Source: Diphasiastrum complanatum
Lineage: Eukaryota > Streptophyta > Lycopodiopsida > Lycopodiales > Lycopodiaceae
DNA length: 64,000 nucleotides
Direction of reading: 5' to 3'
Assembly (NCBI GenBank): GCA_029204225.1
Contig: CM055102.1
Coordinates: 29,254,969 to 29,318,968 of the forward strand
Shown: piece by piece, positions 13,101-26,000 of the stretch
Position numbering within the stretch: position 1 is the first letter of the stretch
How the letters are laid out: every line of letters begins with the position of its first letter
Made by a program: the position numbers and the translations under genes
The notes under the pieces: model-generated
Told to the model about the DNA's origin: nothing
Database searches by the model: none
The model's input: only the letters and a program-made list of their open reading frames with translations

Positions 13101-16100
13101 TTCTTGACAGCTTTACTGCTCTTTAATTGTAGCAGAACGAATACCGTTTACAAGTGTAGCATTTACTCAGCAATAGTACACTTATTACTTTCAAATTAGT
13201 GCCCATTTATTCATAGAATCTAAGTGATTCTCAAACTTGGAGTAGACTAATCTTATTAGTACTCACAAAATAACCAAACTCAAGAGGAAGAAGAGGAATC
13301 ACAAGAACAGTGAACTGAATTGATCTGAATTGATAATGAAGGAGGGCGCCCATCTGCTCTTATAGAGATTGGACATGCTTTAAGGCAAAAGCTATTTGCC
13401 TACCATACCATTTGGTAAAAGCAACTATGCTAATTACAAAGTCTACAAAATAGCAATCTATGCTAGCATGATTATAAAATAGTATTCTATACTATTCTAG
13501 CAAAATTGGTACTAACTTAGGTACCTAGCCAATCTTAGACTTTGACTTATACTAAAAATAAGAATAGGCCTTTGAACTAGCTCGTTGGCCTCTACAATTA
13601 ATTAATTAACCATTAATTCTAACACTCCCCCTTAATGGATAATAGATTATCAATTACACCTAGGAGTGTCCTAAACTTCTCAAACTTTTCACGACCAAGT
13701 CCTTTTGTGAAGATATCTGCAACTTGATCATTGGTGTCACAGTAGATCAACTCTACTTCACCACTCTGCAACTTTTCTGGTATTAAATGCTGCTAAACTT
13801 CAATATGCTTTGTCCTGCTATGAAACACCGGATTTTTCGCAAGCTGAATGCAACCCTGATTGTCACACCAAAGTACTATAGGTTCAACGTGTTCTATATG
13901 AAGATCTTTTAGAATCCTTCGTAACCAAATTGCTTCACAAAGTCGCTGATGTAGTAGCCCTATACTCTGCCTCTGTAGAAGATAAAGCAATCATTGGTTG
14001 CTTTTTACTACTTCTAGATATAGCTCCAGTTCCAAGACTAAATGTATATCCTGTAGTCGATCTTCTATCTTCTGCATTTCCTGCCCAGTCAGCATCAACA
14101 AAACCCTCAAGTTTTATGTATGTTCCTTTACCATAATAAATGCCATACCTGAGTGTCCCTTTGACATAACGCAAAATCCTCTTTGTTGCTTTCCAATGAC
14201 AAACTTTTGGTAAAGACATGAATTGTCCATACCCACTGCATATGAAATGTCTGGTCGAGTAGTCGCTAGATAAATCAGACTACCTACAAGCTGCCTATAA
14301 AGTGTTTCATTCACACTTTCAGAATTCTCCTTTTTTGTAAGCTTTACACCTAAATCATAAGACGTAGTAATGGGCTTACAATCAAGCATGTTAAACTTCT
14401 TGAGTAATTCTCTTGCATACTTTGCTTGTGATATGAAAAGATTTTCCTTTGACCTCCAAACTTCAATACCCAAACAATACTGAAGACTCTCAAAATCTTT
14501 CATATCAAACTCCTGTGAAAGATTGTTCTTTATCTTCTCTATTAGTGACTTATTTGATATTGTGATAATAAGATCATCTACATAGAGAACAATAATGACT
14601 ATGTCATCTGAATCTTTCATAATATATAGTGTTGACTCTGACATGCTTTTATGAAAATTCTGCTTCAAAAAATAATTGTTGATGCGTGTACCATGCTCTA
14701 AGCGCTTGTTTCAACCCATATAATGCTTTCTTTAACTTGCAAACCAAGTGCTCCTTGTCTTCAACCTCATAACCCTAAGGTTGCTCCAGATAAACCTCCT
14801 CTTCAAGGTAACCGTTCAAGAAAGCACTCTTGACATCCATTTGTTGAATATCCCATCCAAAATGAGATGCAATCGCCAAAACACTCCTCAAAGTATTCAT
14901 TTTAGCAACAGGTGCGAAAGTATCTTCGTAGTCAATTCCTTCCCTCTGAGCATATTCTTTGGCTACTAATCTGGCTTTATACTTATCTATAGAACCATTA
15001 GACTTAAACTTGGTTCTATAAATCCACTTGCAACCAATCGGTTTCTTACCAACTAGAAGCTCGTTTTTCATAATAGAACTGTACTCCTCATCCATAGCAG
15101 TCTTCCAAACTTGTTCCTTAGCAACATCTTCATAAAATAAGGTATCCTTTTCTTTTGCTCTGCAAGCTTCTTCCTGCACTCAAAAGCAAAGTAATTGCAA
15201 TTCCCCTTCCTTCAAGGTGTGGAAGAAGTATTCGAGGAGGATTGCGCTTCTGACATCTGCAAGTTCTCCATTCCTTGCTCAAGTGTTTGTGGTGCTCCTT
15301 TGTTCTTGCCTTTACCTTTCTTCTTATCCTTGGCTGGATTTTGCTTCTTCTTAGAAGCAAAGGCATGCTCCTGGAAATCTTCCCTCTTGGAGAGATTAAC
15401 TCTCCTCATCTCCTCCTGTAACAAGAGGCCATAGCCTTCTTCATAGGTAGGGATCTTCTCTCTCACAGATATCATCATCACAAAGTTCTGATAAGCATAT
15501 GACAAGCTATTCAGAACTATTGGCACCAAGTCTTTGTCAGCAATAGACTCTCCAAGCACAAAAAGCTGATATCTAAGATCCTGAATCTTAGTAAGATGAT
15601 CAGTAACTGTCTCCCCTGTCTCCATTCTGAGAGTATACAACTTGTTCTTCAAGTAGAGAAACCTAGTTGTACTTGTTGTCTCATACAATGCACAAAGAAT
15701 GTGCCATGCATCCACAGGCCCTTTGGCTGACCTGATTAGAGGAATCACATTATCCCTCACTGACATGTTGATGCTCATGTGTGCATTTTCCCCTCTCTTG
15801 ATATAGTCCTTGAGTTCAAGTTCAAATGTTGGAACAACCTCCTCACCTGTCACAAGCTTCCAACATTCTTTGTCTTCAAGAACGTTCTTGATCTTGAATT
15901 TCCATATGCTAAAGTTAGTGCCATCAAGTCGGCTGGCTTCACTCAGCATGCTCTCTGACATAGCTATAAAACACAAAAGGCAAACTGGGGTTTTCACCCA
16001 ACTAGGGTATACAGCCACTTGCTCAATAGCCCTTAGCTTCTGGATTTGAAACTATCCCCCTGTATGGCTATCCTAGCCCTTGTCCACGATCCACTCAAAA

Positions 16101-17290
16101 CTTTCACTGAAGTCCCACTATAGAAAGCGCCCTCCTACAGTCATGGCTGTCCAAAAAGACTCAAAAAATTGTCCCAAATTAGAAACTTTTTGGCTCCCTG
16201 TACTCCCCTTGCCAACAATACTCCAACCATGCAGATAGCACAGAGATCAGATGCCCCTACAAAAAGGGCTCCCTCCTCAAAGGTAAGCTGCTCTCCAGGA
16301 ATGGCAGGAATCTGATCAAAAATAGGTCCAAGCTTTCACCACAGCACAGGCAACATAACCTACTCTGATACCATGACAAATTCCAAGGCCTAGCTATGGA
16401 GTATCATAACAGCATAGTAAGCACACTATGAAAGCTTGAAAAAACCAGCTATGGAGTAGAACACAAAAGCAAGAGAGAGAGGACTTCAAAGCTCACACAA
16501 CTCGAATGATTATTCAACGAGTAGTAGGGCGTGGAAACCGCTCCAAGCTTTGGGCTACATTTAGCATGTAATGTATAGAGGTGGTGTCTTGTTAATTCTA
16601 GCTCTAGAACCCACATGGGTCCTCAACCTACTTGTTATTACTTGCCTAATTGGCACAAGTGGGGTGTACTATGTACATAAATGTTTTACCCCCATGTCTT
16701 ATGCACAACTTACAAGTTACAAGTATACAAGCCTTAAGGGGCAAAATAGACATTTATTTCAACACATTCATGGCGGCATTTGGATCAAGATGTTACAAAT
16801 GTACCCTAATACCGACATCTATGTCAAAACTAGACCCATTCCACTCTGGTAAATGATTACGACTGCTTCTTTGAGGCTGTAATACTATCGTATGGTGATG
16901 ATAAGGTTTCTTGCCTAAGTGCTGATCAGTATGGCCTTTATTCTGATACAGTGTTACTAGGGCAAGACCTATTACGAGTAAAATAATCGGTACAGAAGAT
17001 TGGACTATTTATGATACATTTCATTTAAGCTTTTATGTAGCGAATCTTGTTTCGGACATGGATAACAACTTATGCTCAATTATGACACTTGTCTTCCTCA
17101 CTGTACTAATTCATGCGGTTTTGTTGGTAATATGGTGGCGGGTAACAGTTGAATGTCCTAAAACTTGCTTCACTTTATGGTGCTTTTGTACTGTAAGACT
17201 ATCTTTAGCTTCTTAATACCTTGTTATGCTATAAAACAAAGGGTTAAAAAGGTTTGGTCTTGACTTGTCAAGAGGAACTATGTGAAATCT

Positions 17291-17322
<32 letters not shown>

Positions 17323-19831
17323 GGTCGTTTTTGGATTTTCCAAGCTGTTTTTGGATTTTCCAACCAATCTCTACGTCGTTTTTGGATTTCCCAGCTATTT
17401 TAGAAGTCGTTTTTGGATTTCCCAGCCAATTTCGAAGCTGTTTTTGGATTTTCCAGCCTATATCTAGGTTGTTTTTAGATTTCTCAGCCATTTTCTAGGT
17501 CATTTTTGGATTTTCCAGCCATTTTCCAAGCTGTTTTTGGATTTTCCAGCCAATTTCTAGGTCGTTTTTGGATTTCCCAGCTATTTTATAAGTCATTTTT
17601 GGATTTTTCCAGCCGATTTCTAGGTCATTTTTGGATTTCCCGGCCATTTTCCAAGCTGTTTTTGGATTTTCCAGCCTATATCTAGCTCGTTTTTGGATTT
17701 CCCAGCCATTTTCCGGGTCACTTTTGGATTTTTCATCCATACCCTGCTCTTCCTCCGTTGCATTTTTTCTATCTCACGGCTCCAGGTTTAGAGTTGTGCA
17801 TAAAGCGGGCTAAGAGCTGCATGTCGAAAAACCCTCGAAAACGTCCTCGCACTTTGGAGACACCGACCACCAATCAATACGCTTCTATAAGTGCTCAGCC
17901 ATCAGTGGTTGTCGCTTCATCCTCAGCGCATATGGGGAACACCACCCACACACACCTATGCTCACCACGCCACTCCGGAGAACATCTCCTCCTTGAATGA
18001 ATACATCTCTAAGCAATCTGCAAATGTTCTCTCTCAACTTACTGAACTACGTGCGGATCTACTTACCAAGGCTGCCAAGATTGATGCCCAGCAGGCTGAA
18101 ATCACTTCTCTTCGTGCGGAGCTTGGTGCTTTGCAGGGCAACATCATCCCCAACATCACAAGTAAAGTTGAGGATGCTAAAGCTTCTATCGTTAAGATCC
18201 ACCACCTGAGAGTGCTAGTCACATCCATGTGCTTGAACAACGTCTTCATGAAACTGTGGAACATGTCCGGAAGATCCCTCCTCTCGAGAAAGAGGTCCGT
18301 GGTAGAACAACAATGCTGAGATGATATGAAGTTAAACTTGCGGTTGCAGGATCTTCCTACCGAGGGTACAACATTGCATCAGATTACATATTTGTTTACA
18401 TGGCGCATGGGACTATCTCTTCCAGGCATCCAGTACGCTTGGCGACTCAAGACTAATCCCAAGGTTTTATTTGTCAAATTCAAAACTCTACAAAACAGGC
18501 AGGCGGTTCTTCAGGCACGTCGCACTCTCTGCGGCTCTCACGTTTACATTGATGATGATCTTACTCACTGCCAATGGTTACAGCGCAAATCCATCAGCGG
18601 GTGGTCTTCACAAATGGCGGCCCGCAGTTTTGCTTCGGAGACATCTTCTTCGTGCTTCCGGAGGTGTCGCGTGTCTGTATCAATCTCTCCATACTCCTTT
18701 TGTTCGCATGCTTTCTTCGGATAGTTATGGTAGATTCTTGTGGCTTTCTCTCGATGCTTGTTTTTTGGGATTGGATAGAGATTTGTATGTCGCAGTCCGC
18801 TACTTTGCTCCTCATACTTCGGTGTTTACGGATTTGGGAGGAGATCCATTTCAGACCCTTGCCAGTGATATTGCTCGCCTTTCCATATGTGGTTACATCT
18901 TGCTTGTTGGAGACTTTAATGCTCGTACAAGTACCAGCCAAATTCACTTTTATGAGGATGTGCTTTGCCTTTGACCCCTGGATACGTCTTACGCACGCTC
19001 GTCGGTGGATTCAGCAGCTAGTGTCATCACACTTGGGGAGCAGGAGCAGCTTTTACTGTTGGCACAGGCACACAGGCTCATTTTCCTCAACGGTCTTCCT
19101 CAATGGCCTCTTCCTCTAGGTATACATGCCATCCTTTTGGCGGCGGACACAGTGTTGTCGATTATTTATTGCATCACCTGCTCTGCTTCCCCACTTGCAA
19201 TCTTTCACTATTTCTCCCTCAGTTCTTTCTGACCACTCTATGTTGTACCTTTCCTTTGCCCCTCACCTTCACCAACCTTCTTGTCCCTCCATTTCGCACC
19301 CCCAACCTCCTTTTTCTCGTATACCTCCCCATAAACGCCAGAACTACATTGACTGTGTCTCACGTGCCCAAATCACCCTTTTCCTCGAATCTCTCGACCC
19401 AAGCCTCCTTTCTCACCACCTCTCTCACCATTGCTGCTGCAGTCGTCGCCCCTCCCCCCCTCCACAGCTTTGCTCATCACAGGACACATAATAAATGGTA
19501 TGACAAATCTTGCTCTTCCTTCCAAACCTATCTCAAGTACGTCCAATCCGTTTCACCTTTGCTCTCTAAGCTCTTCCCTGGTTGAAAAACAGTAGCGCAC
19601 ATTTCTACACCGCAAGAAAGCTGTATACAATACGACCCGCTCAGCCCGACTACTTCACAACTTACACTCAGCCTCCTCCGCTGCCTTGCAAGGTTGCATC
19701 GAATCGCGGTTCGAACCGCCTTTTACGGTCGAACCATCGAATCGTTCGGACCCAGTTCGAATCGTTCGAATCACTCAAACCGTCTAGCCCTAAAACGATT
19801 CCATCGGGATTTGGCCCTCGGGATTCTGTTC

Positions 19832-19912
<81 letters not shown>

Positions 19913-20009
19913 AGGGGGGGGGAGGGGGGGTGGGTGTGCACTCAGGAGTCAGCACTCTGTGTGCACTGTGCATTTGCCATTCAGATTGTGTGTGTGTGTG
20001 CTCAGTGCG

Positions 20010-20071
<62 letters not shown>

Positions 20072-23000
20072 AAATGGTGTGATTTTGTGTGTGTGTGTGT
20101 GTGTGAGTGATTGTGTGATATTGTGTGTGTGTGCACTGTGTGTGTGTGTGTCTCCACTGTCTTTTGATGTGTACAGTGTGTGTGAGTGAATCAGTGAGTG
20201 TGTGTGAGAGAGAGTGTGTGTGTGTGTGATATTATGATATTGTGTGTGTGTGTGTGTGTGACATGTGTGCATTGTGTGTGTGTGTGTGTGAGTTTTGAGA
20301 TGTGTGCACACTGCACTGTGAGTTTACTGTTTGTGTGAGGCTTGAGCACTGAGATTGTGTGTGTGTGTGGGTAGTGGGCATTGTGACATGGGTGTGGGAC
20401 CTGGGTAGCTACTTAGTTAGAAGTTAGAAGTTAGAACTTAGAAGTTAGGAGTTAGTGACTAGTCTGAGTTAGTAGTTACTAGTTAGTACTAAGTAGTTAC
20501 TAGATAGTAGAGTCTAGTTAGAACTTAGAACTTAGAAGTTAGAACTTAGAGAGATCTGTAGACTGTCACCTGTGAGAGAGAGAGAGAGAGAGAGAGAGGG
20601 CCACCATGCCGAGGGATAGGGATCCCTTGTGGGATCACGTCACCATCGCTGCGGCCTATGGCACATCGGGCACGAAGAGATGGACTTGCAGATACTATCA
20701 CCAGTCTTACACTGGAGGGCCCACACGCATCAGGGCACATTTGTTACGTTTGAGGGGGTACGAGATTGCCCCTTGCCCATGTGCAGGGCACCCTGGCGCT
20801 CAAAGGACACTTGACTTAGTAAAAAGGAACTTTTACTGGCCAAATTTAAAAGTCAGGTAGAGGCATATGTTCGCAAGTGTGCGCAATGCCAAGTTAACAA
20901 AGCTAAAAGACTTAAGGCAACTGGTTTGTTAATGCCCTTGGAAATTCCCGAAAGAAAGTGGGAAAGCATTTCCATGGACTTTGTCGTTGGGCTACCTCGG
21001 ACAGGGAAGCAAAATGATGCCATTTGGGTAATAGTTGACAGGTTAACTAAAATGGCGCAGTTCATACCAACCAAGCAGTCTGTCAAAGCTTCTAAACTTG
21101 CACAGCTTTTCATGGAAAAGTTGTTCATGTTGTTTGGTTTGCCGAATGACATTGTTAGTGATCGAGATCCAAAGGTCACTGGCAAATTTTGGCAAGCGGT
21201 CTTTGAGAAGTTAGAGACCACTCTAAGTTTGAGGTCATCAGATCATCCTGAATCGGATGGTCAGACAGAGAGGACAAACCAGTCTATGGAAGATATGCTT
21301 TGGGCATATGTTTCCAGAAGACAGTCAGATTGGGAAAGGTACCTTCCAATCATTGAGTTTGCGTATAATAGCGCAAAGCACTCAGCGACGGGTTTTAGTC
21401 CATTTTCTCTGATGTATGGTTTGCAGCCTAGGGCTCCCATTTTAGTGGGCCTCAAAGGCCTCAAGGTTAAAGCAGCAGTAGATTTTCCTGCATGATATGC
21501 AAGAAATGTTGCTTGTTGCTCGCGAAAACGTAAAAACGGCTCAGGATAGAGCCCAATTTTACGCTAATCAAAAGCGACAACCTAGGGTCTATGAGGAGGG
21601 GGCTTGGGTATATCTTAGAATTCCAAAAGATTCTAAGGTACTAAGGACTGGGAAATGTCCTAAGTTATCAACTCGTTACGCAGGGCCATTCTGTATAGTA
21701 AAGAAACTCCATCGGAATGCGTACCAGCTAGAACTTCCTCAAGATTGTAAGGTACATCCAGTTTTTCACATTAGTCGTTTAAAGGAACGACTTGGTGGAA
21801 AGGATGACTTAATGCCTCAGGAGGATTTAGTTCAGCTGGAGGACCTATCATCCTTTGTTCCTACTGAACCACAGGCCATTGTTGATGTACGTCAACGTGG
21901 GCTCAAAAACCGGCAGGTAACTGAGTACTTGGTTCGTTGGAAAGGAAGTTCCGAGGACGATGATACTTGGGAGAAGGAACGTGACCTTAAACTGAGATTC
22001 CCTGGATTCCTTCCTTAGATAAGGAATTTTTTAAGGAAGAGGGAATGTTAGGGACCCAACTCCCTTGGGTCCCAAACCCAGACTTGAGACCAGACGATGA
22101 CTGGGCCTGTAGACTTGACCGGTGACTCGTGAACCTGCATGGTTGCCACGTGTCATGATCCAGGAGTGCACATGGCTTGGAGTCTCTCTCCTTGGAGGTA
22201 TACAAGGGGAGGAGGACTCATTTGCCATCCATTCTGTCTACCTAGGAGGAGGTGGATGGAGAGCGTGTGCACGGCCAGGATGTGTTGCTAGCGTGAGGCA
22301 GGAGATGGTTGAGAGCCTAGGCGATGGTATGGGACGCCATCTGGGATGGAGGTCGGATCCAGCTTGAAACGGTCAAAGGCCAGGGCACGGTGGGTGGACC
22401 CGGATTAGGTCCTATGGCGGGGTGGAACGTGAATCGTTCGGTCTCTTGTGGTTAACCGGCACCTGGAGGTTTGCAGTAAGTAAGATTGTAGCAATAACCT
22501 GCTGGATGAGCTTCAGATTTTCAGGCAGGAGACCTTGGAGTTCGCCACTGGCCCGGCGCTTTTTAGAGAGGGTAATAAACTGACCATGTGGCATGGTCCA
22601 TTACAGTTTAAACTTGTTACTTCGCATTTTACTGCACAGTTAGTCAATCATATTGTAACTTGTTGGAACTTGGAACTTGGTTGCATCTTGCAAGTTGCTA
22701 GTAGTAAGTACTAACTGACCCTTGAACTATGATTCAAGACCAGCTACGTCCCGTGTCATGGTGGTCGAAGTTTGGGGTTGATGTCCCCAAATTGCGTCGC
22801 CTTGCCATCAGGATTCTCTCACAGGACTGCACTGCAGTCGCTTGTGAGAGGAACTGGAGTGTCCATTCCATGATTCACACGAAGAAGAGGAATCGACTAT
22901 CATCAGCGCAGTTGGAAAGGTTGGTGTACGTACACGCCAACCTGAGACTTTTGGGTAGACTCCAGACCACCGCAGAGCCTATCCAGGTAACTTGTACACC

Positions 23001-26000
23001 ATAAATTATAATTTCTAAATTCTAACATGTGATCCATCATCCCAGGTGGCAGGACCCAGTTGGCAATTAGTAGATACATGATAGTAGATACTAGACTGTA
23101 CTATGTAGCTAAATTTCAACTTTTGTCGGAACTCGGCCCTCCAAATTTTGTTAAATTGTCTTGATTTCAATGTGCATTGTGACATGTGAGTAGGTTAATC
23201 CCGATCTGATCGATGTGGCAAAGGTTCCAGAGTTGCCACCGAGAGACCAGTCAGAGGAGGACGTGTACGCATTCTTCCATGAGGAGGCCATGCAGAGTGC
23301 AGGTGAGAAATTAGGATTGTCTAAGTAGTAAGGTGACAGGTCTTGAATTAAATTTTCGAAGTTTGTCACTAATTATCGTAAATTGTAATTTACTAACTTG
23401 CAGGCAATAACACATTTGTCCCTCTTTGTGTGCATTGTGCAGGGCCTGTCACTCGAGCAGAGCGTAGGAGGAGGGCAGGAGAGGCTAGCAGCTCCCATGC
23501 TCATAGCCCCGAGGACGAGCCTGAGTCTGAGTCTGAGGCATCGTCAGGGTCAGAGTTCTCAGAGGAGGAGTATGAGGATGAGGAGTCCGAGGAGGGCAGG
23601 GATGAGGATGAGGGGCATCATACCTCTGCCTTTGATGAGGATTTCGCAGATGAGCCTACCACTCGAGAGGCCACAGCAGGCTCCACAGTACCACCAGCGA
23701 GTGGGAGGAGACTCGGGCGTAGGAGAGCTTAGAGTGCTCACTGCAGCCTGGGCCCTGCTCAGTGCTCATTGATGTCAGTCTTCAGATGATTGTAGTATGT
23801 ACATTAGATCATTGTAGTTACTAGTTACTAGTCTGTAGATGACACTACAATGTTCATGTCACTAGATGAGCATTGACTCTTGAGATGTTTAATATTTACA
23901 CTGTAAAGTGTAGTATGACATATGTACACATCATGATTTATCATCAGACACATCGCGCGTTACATTGGTGACCGGACTCATGAGGCACCTGGCATTTGTA
24001 TTTACTATTTTGTTATGAATCATGATTCATGAATCATGATATATTATGGATTCTAGAATCTAGTTTCAAGTTTCAAGTTTCTGATTCCTGAAGTTCAGTT
24101 TTAACTTTTACCTGTAGTATGTACTATGTAGTCTGTAACCTGTTTAAGTTTTAACTGTAGTTACTGGCAACTGCTAACTAGTATGTACTATGTAGTCTGT
24201 TTAAACTTGGGTCATGACTCATAATGTCATTCTAATTTCTGTAAATTATGTTTTGAAAATTGAATCTTGATACGACAGGTCATACCGTCACAAGAGCTTA
24301 GAGATCTGATTATCCTGAATTCTGATATCTGTAAATTTAGAGGAAGATTGAAATTGTTTAGCTATTTAAATTTAAGTATCTGTACTATCAGTGAATGTTT
24401 GACTGTTTTTTTGAAGAATTGAAAACAAAAAGGTTCGAACAATTTTCCGATTCGAACCTAGCCTGGCGGTTTGAACCTCAAAGAATCGGTTCGAACCGGC
24501 CGGTTCGAATCGACCTGTTTGAATCGGGATGCAACCTTGTTGCCTTGTGGAGGGCTTTTCTTCCTAAGTCTCGCACCATTCCTCCCATCCCTCTCCAGTC
24601 CTGGATTGATCATGCGACCCACCTCTATACCACCCAACACCCCCCACTCCTTGTCTCCACGCCCACTTCATTGTGACCTTTTCGATCCCCATATCGTTGA
24701 AGATGTTATTCGTCAGCTCCACAACCACCGTTCTCTTGATGTCAATTTCCTTTCTGCTGAACTCATCAAACTCGTGGCCCAACTTGCTTCCCCTCTTCTC
24801 GCACATTGCTTCAATCGCTCTGTTACTGATGGTCTTCCTACGTCCTGGGAAACCAACCTCCTTGGCCCCATTTTGAAAAAAGGCGATGCAATGCAAGTTG
24901 ACAACTATCGAACCATCGTGATCAGCCGCACTGTAACTAAAGTCTTTGGCACCGTCCTTCATCGCATGCTTTCTATGGAGGCTGAATCACGTGGACTCTA
25001 TGCTACGTGACAGGCGGGATTTCGCCGCAGTTACTTACTGCACGCTTGATCATGTGCTCACCCTACGTAGCATTGTTGAAGAAGCCAAACTTGCGGACCG
25101 CAAAGTTTTTGCTTGCTTCGTCGACCTGCAAAAAGCTTTTGATTCAGTGCCCCGAGATTTTCTTCTTCGCAGGTTACGGCAACTTCATATTCCTAACTCT
25201 ATACTTGCAACGATTATTACCTTGTATGAGAGGGTTCTAGCAAGAATTCGGCAAGGGTCTAATTTGTTTGCTCCTATCTGCAACACTATTGGTGTTAAGC
25301 AAGGTTGTCCCTTGTCCACTACTCTATTTGCCTTGTATGTAGATGATTTGGAGCACCTTATCCGTGAAGAAGGTGGGGAAGGTTGTCCACTTGCTCACTT
25401 GATTATTCCTATCCTTCTTTATGATGATGACATTGTTCTTCTTTCTTCTTCCCCGACTGGTCTGTAGCGTCACTTACATGTCTTACATCAATTTTGTAAC
25501 TTATGGGGCCTATCTGTCAACCTAGGGAGAACTAAGGTTGAGATTGTCACTCCTCTAACTACTTGGGAGTCTTATTCACGGCACCAACTCCACTTCCTGA
25601 CCGCGCCACATTTATTACCAGACACACTTTCTTTCCCTTGATCCAGCCGGTTTACCTCTACCCCCGCTGTATCTCTCACAGTCACTCTCATACGGCTTGC
25701 GTTACCGCATTGGACAGCTATGCACCTCTTCCCATCAGCTTGTTGTTGAGACTGGTCGCTGCTGGAACATCCCGCGTGAGCATAGATTATGTCGCCTCTG
25801 TTCTATGGGTGAGCTTGAAGATGAGGCAAACTTCTTACTTTGATGCCCAGTTTATTATGAGATCTGTGGTCGATATTATTGTCTTTATCGGGATGGGGTC
25901 CACATACACTTACCAGTTTTTTCTCTATCCTGATGCTCGGTGTTTGGGGCTTCTTATCCGTGAGATGCGTTTACTTCGTCAGTCATTTTTGCCTCCGCAC

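Larger units (their letters stand above)
13155..16764 (-). mobile_element. chimeric, internally deleted Ty1/copia element
   Basis: Read on the minus strand: putative 5' LTR (16764-16374, TGTTGAAAT...TTTGTCA), Met-tRNA PBS-like site (TGGTATCAGAGT at 16373-16362), leader, gag (15961-15212), then directly reverse transcriptase and RNase H (15179 to about 13793), polypurine tract AAGGGGGAG near 13634-13625, and 3' LTR (13624-13155, TGTTAGAAT...GCTACA). The protease and integrase regions are absent. The two LTRs show no visible homology to each other, so the element is either a recombinant of two copia families or two abutting fragments. Confidence 0.75.
20781..22490 (+). mobile_element. 5'-truncated Ty3/gypsy chromovirus fragment A
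   Basis: It begins abruptly inside the integrase zinc domain (GCACCCTGGCGCTCAAAGG) and runs through integrase and chromodomain to a complete 3' LTR (22046-22490). The LTR is preceded by the polypurine tract AAGGAAGAGGGAA. It is the same family as the element at 28823-33040. Everything 5' of the integrase, including the 5' LTR, is absent. Confidence 0.9.
19689..24539 (+). mobile_element. hAT transposon A (4.85 kb)
   Basis: The 12-bp perfect terminal inverted repeats are CAAGGTTGCATC at 19689-19700 and GATGCAACCTTG at 24528-24539, with an 8-bp target duplication (7/8). Subterminal regions on both sides are packed with GGTTCGAA and GATTCGAA words, as in hAT transposase-binding regions. Inside are a BED zinc-finger exon, a nested gypsy fragment, and the 3' exons of an hAT transposase with an acidic tail. 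The middle of the transposase is missing. Confidence 0.88.
19681..24547. repeat. 8-bp target duplication of the hAT-A insertion
   Basis: CTGCCTTG at 19681-19688 and TTGCCTTG at 24540-24547 match at 7 of 8 positions and flank the terminal inverted repeats exactly. They belong to the interrupted LINE ORF2. Confidence 0.85.

Noticed and set aside
19689-19720. GGTTCGAACC and GGTTCGAATC words as tRNA T-loops or pol III B boxes
   Set aside because: No cloverleaf or A box is present at the right distance. The words repeat many times at both ends of hAT A and are subterminal repeats.
19949-20311. Open frames in the GT/GA and CT repeat regions (also 33224-33478, 36572-36941, 49362-49818)
   Set aside because: These frames are products of dinucleotide repeats, which lack stops in several frames. 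They show no coding signal.
22046-22490. Small open frames shared by the three gypsy LTRs (e.g. starting MANESSSPC on the minus strand)
   Set aside because: They recur only because the LTR is repeated. No protein family is evident.
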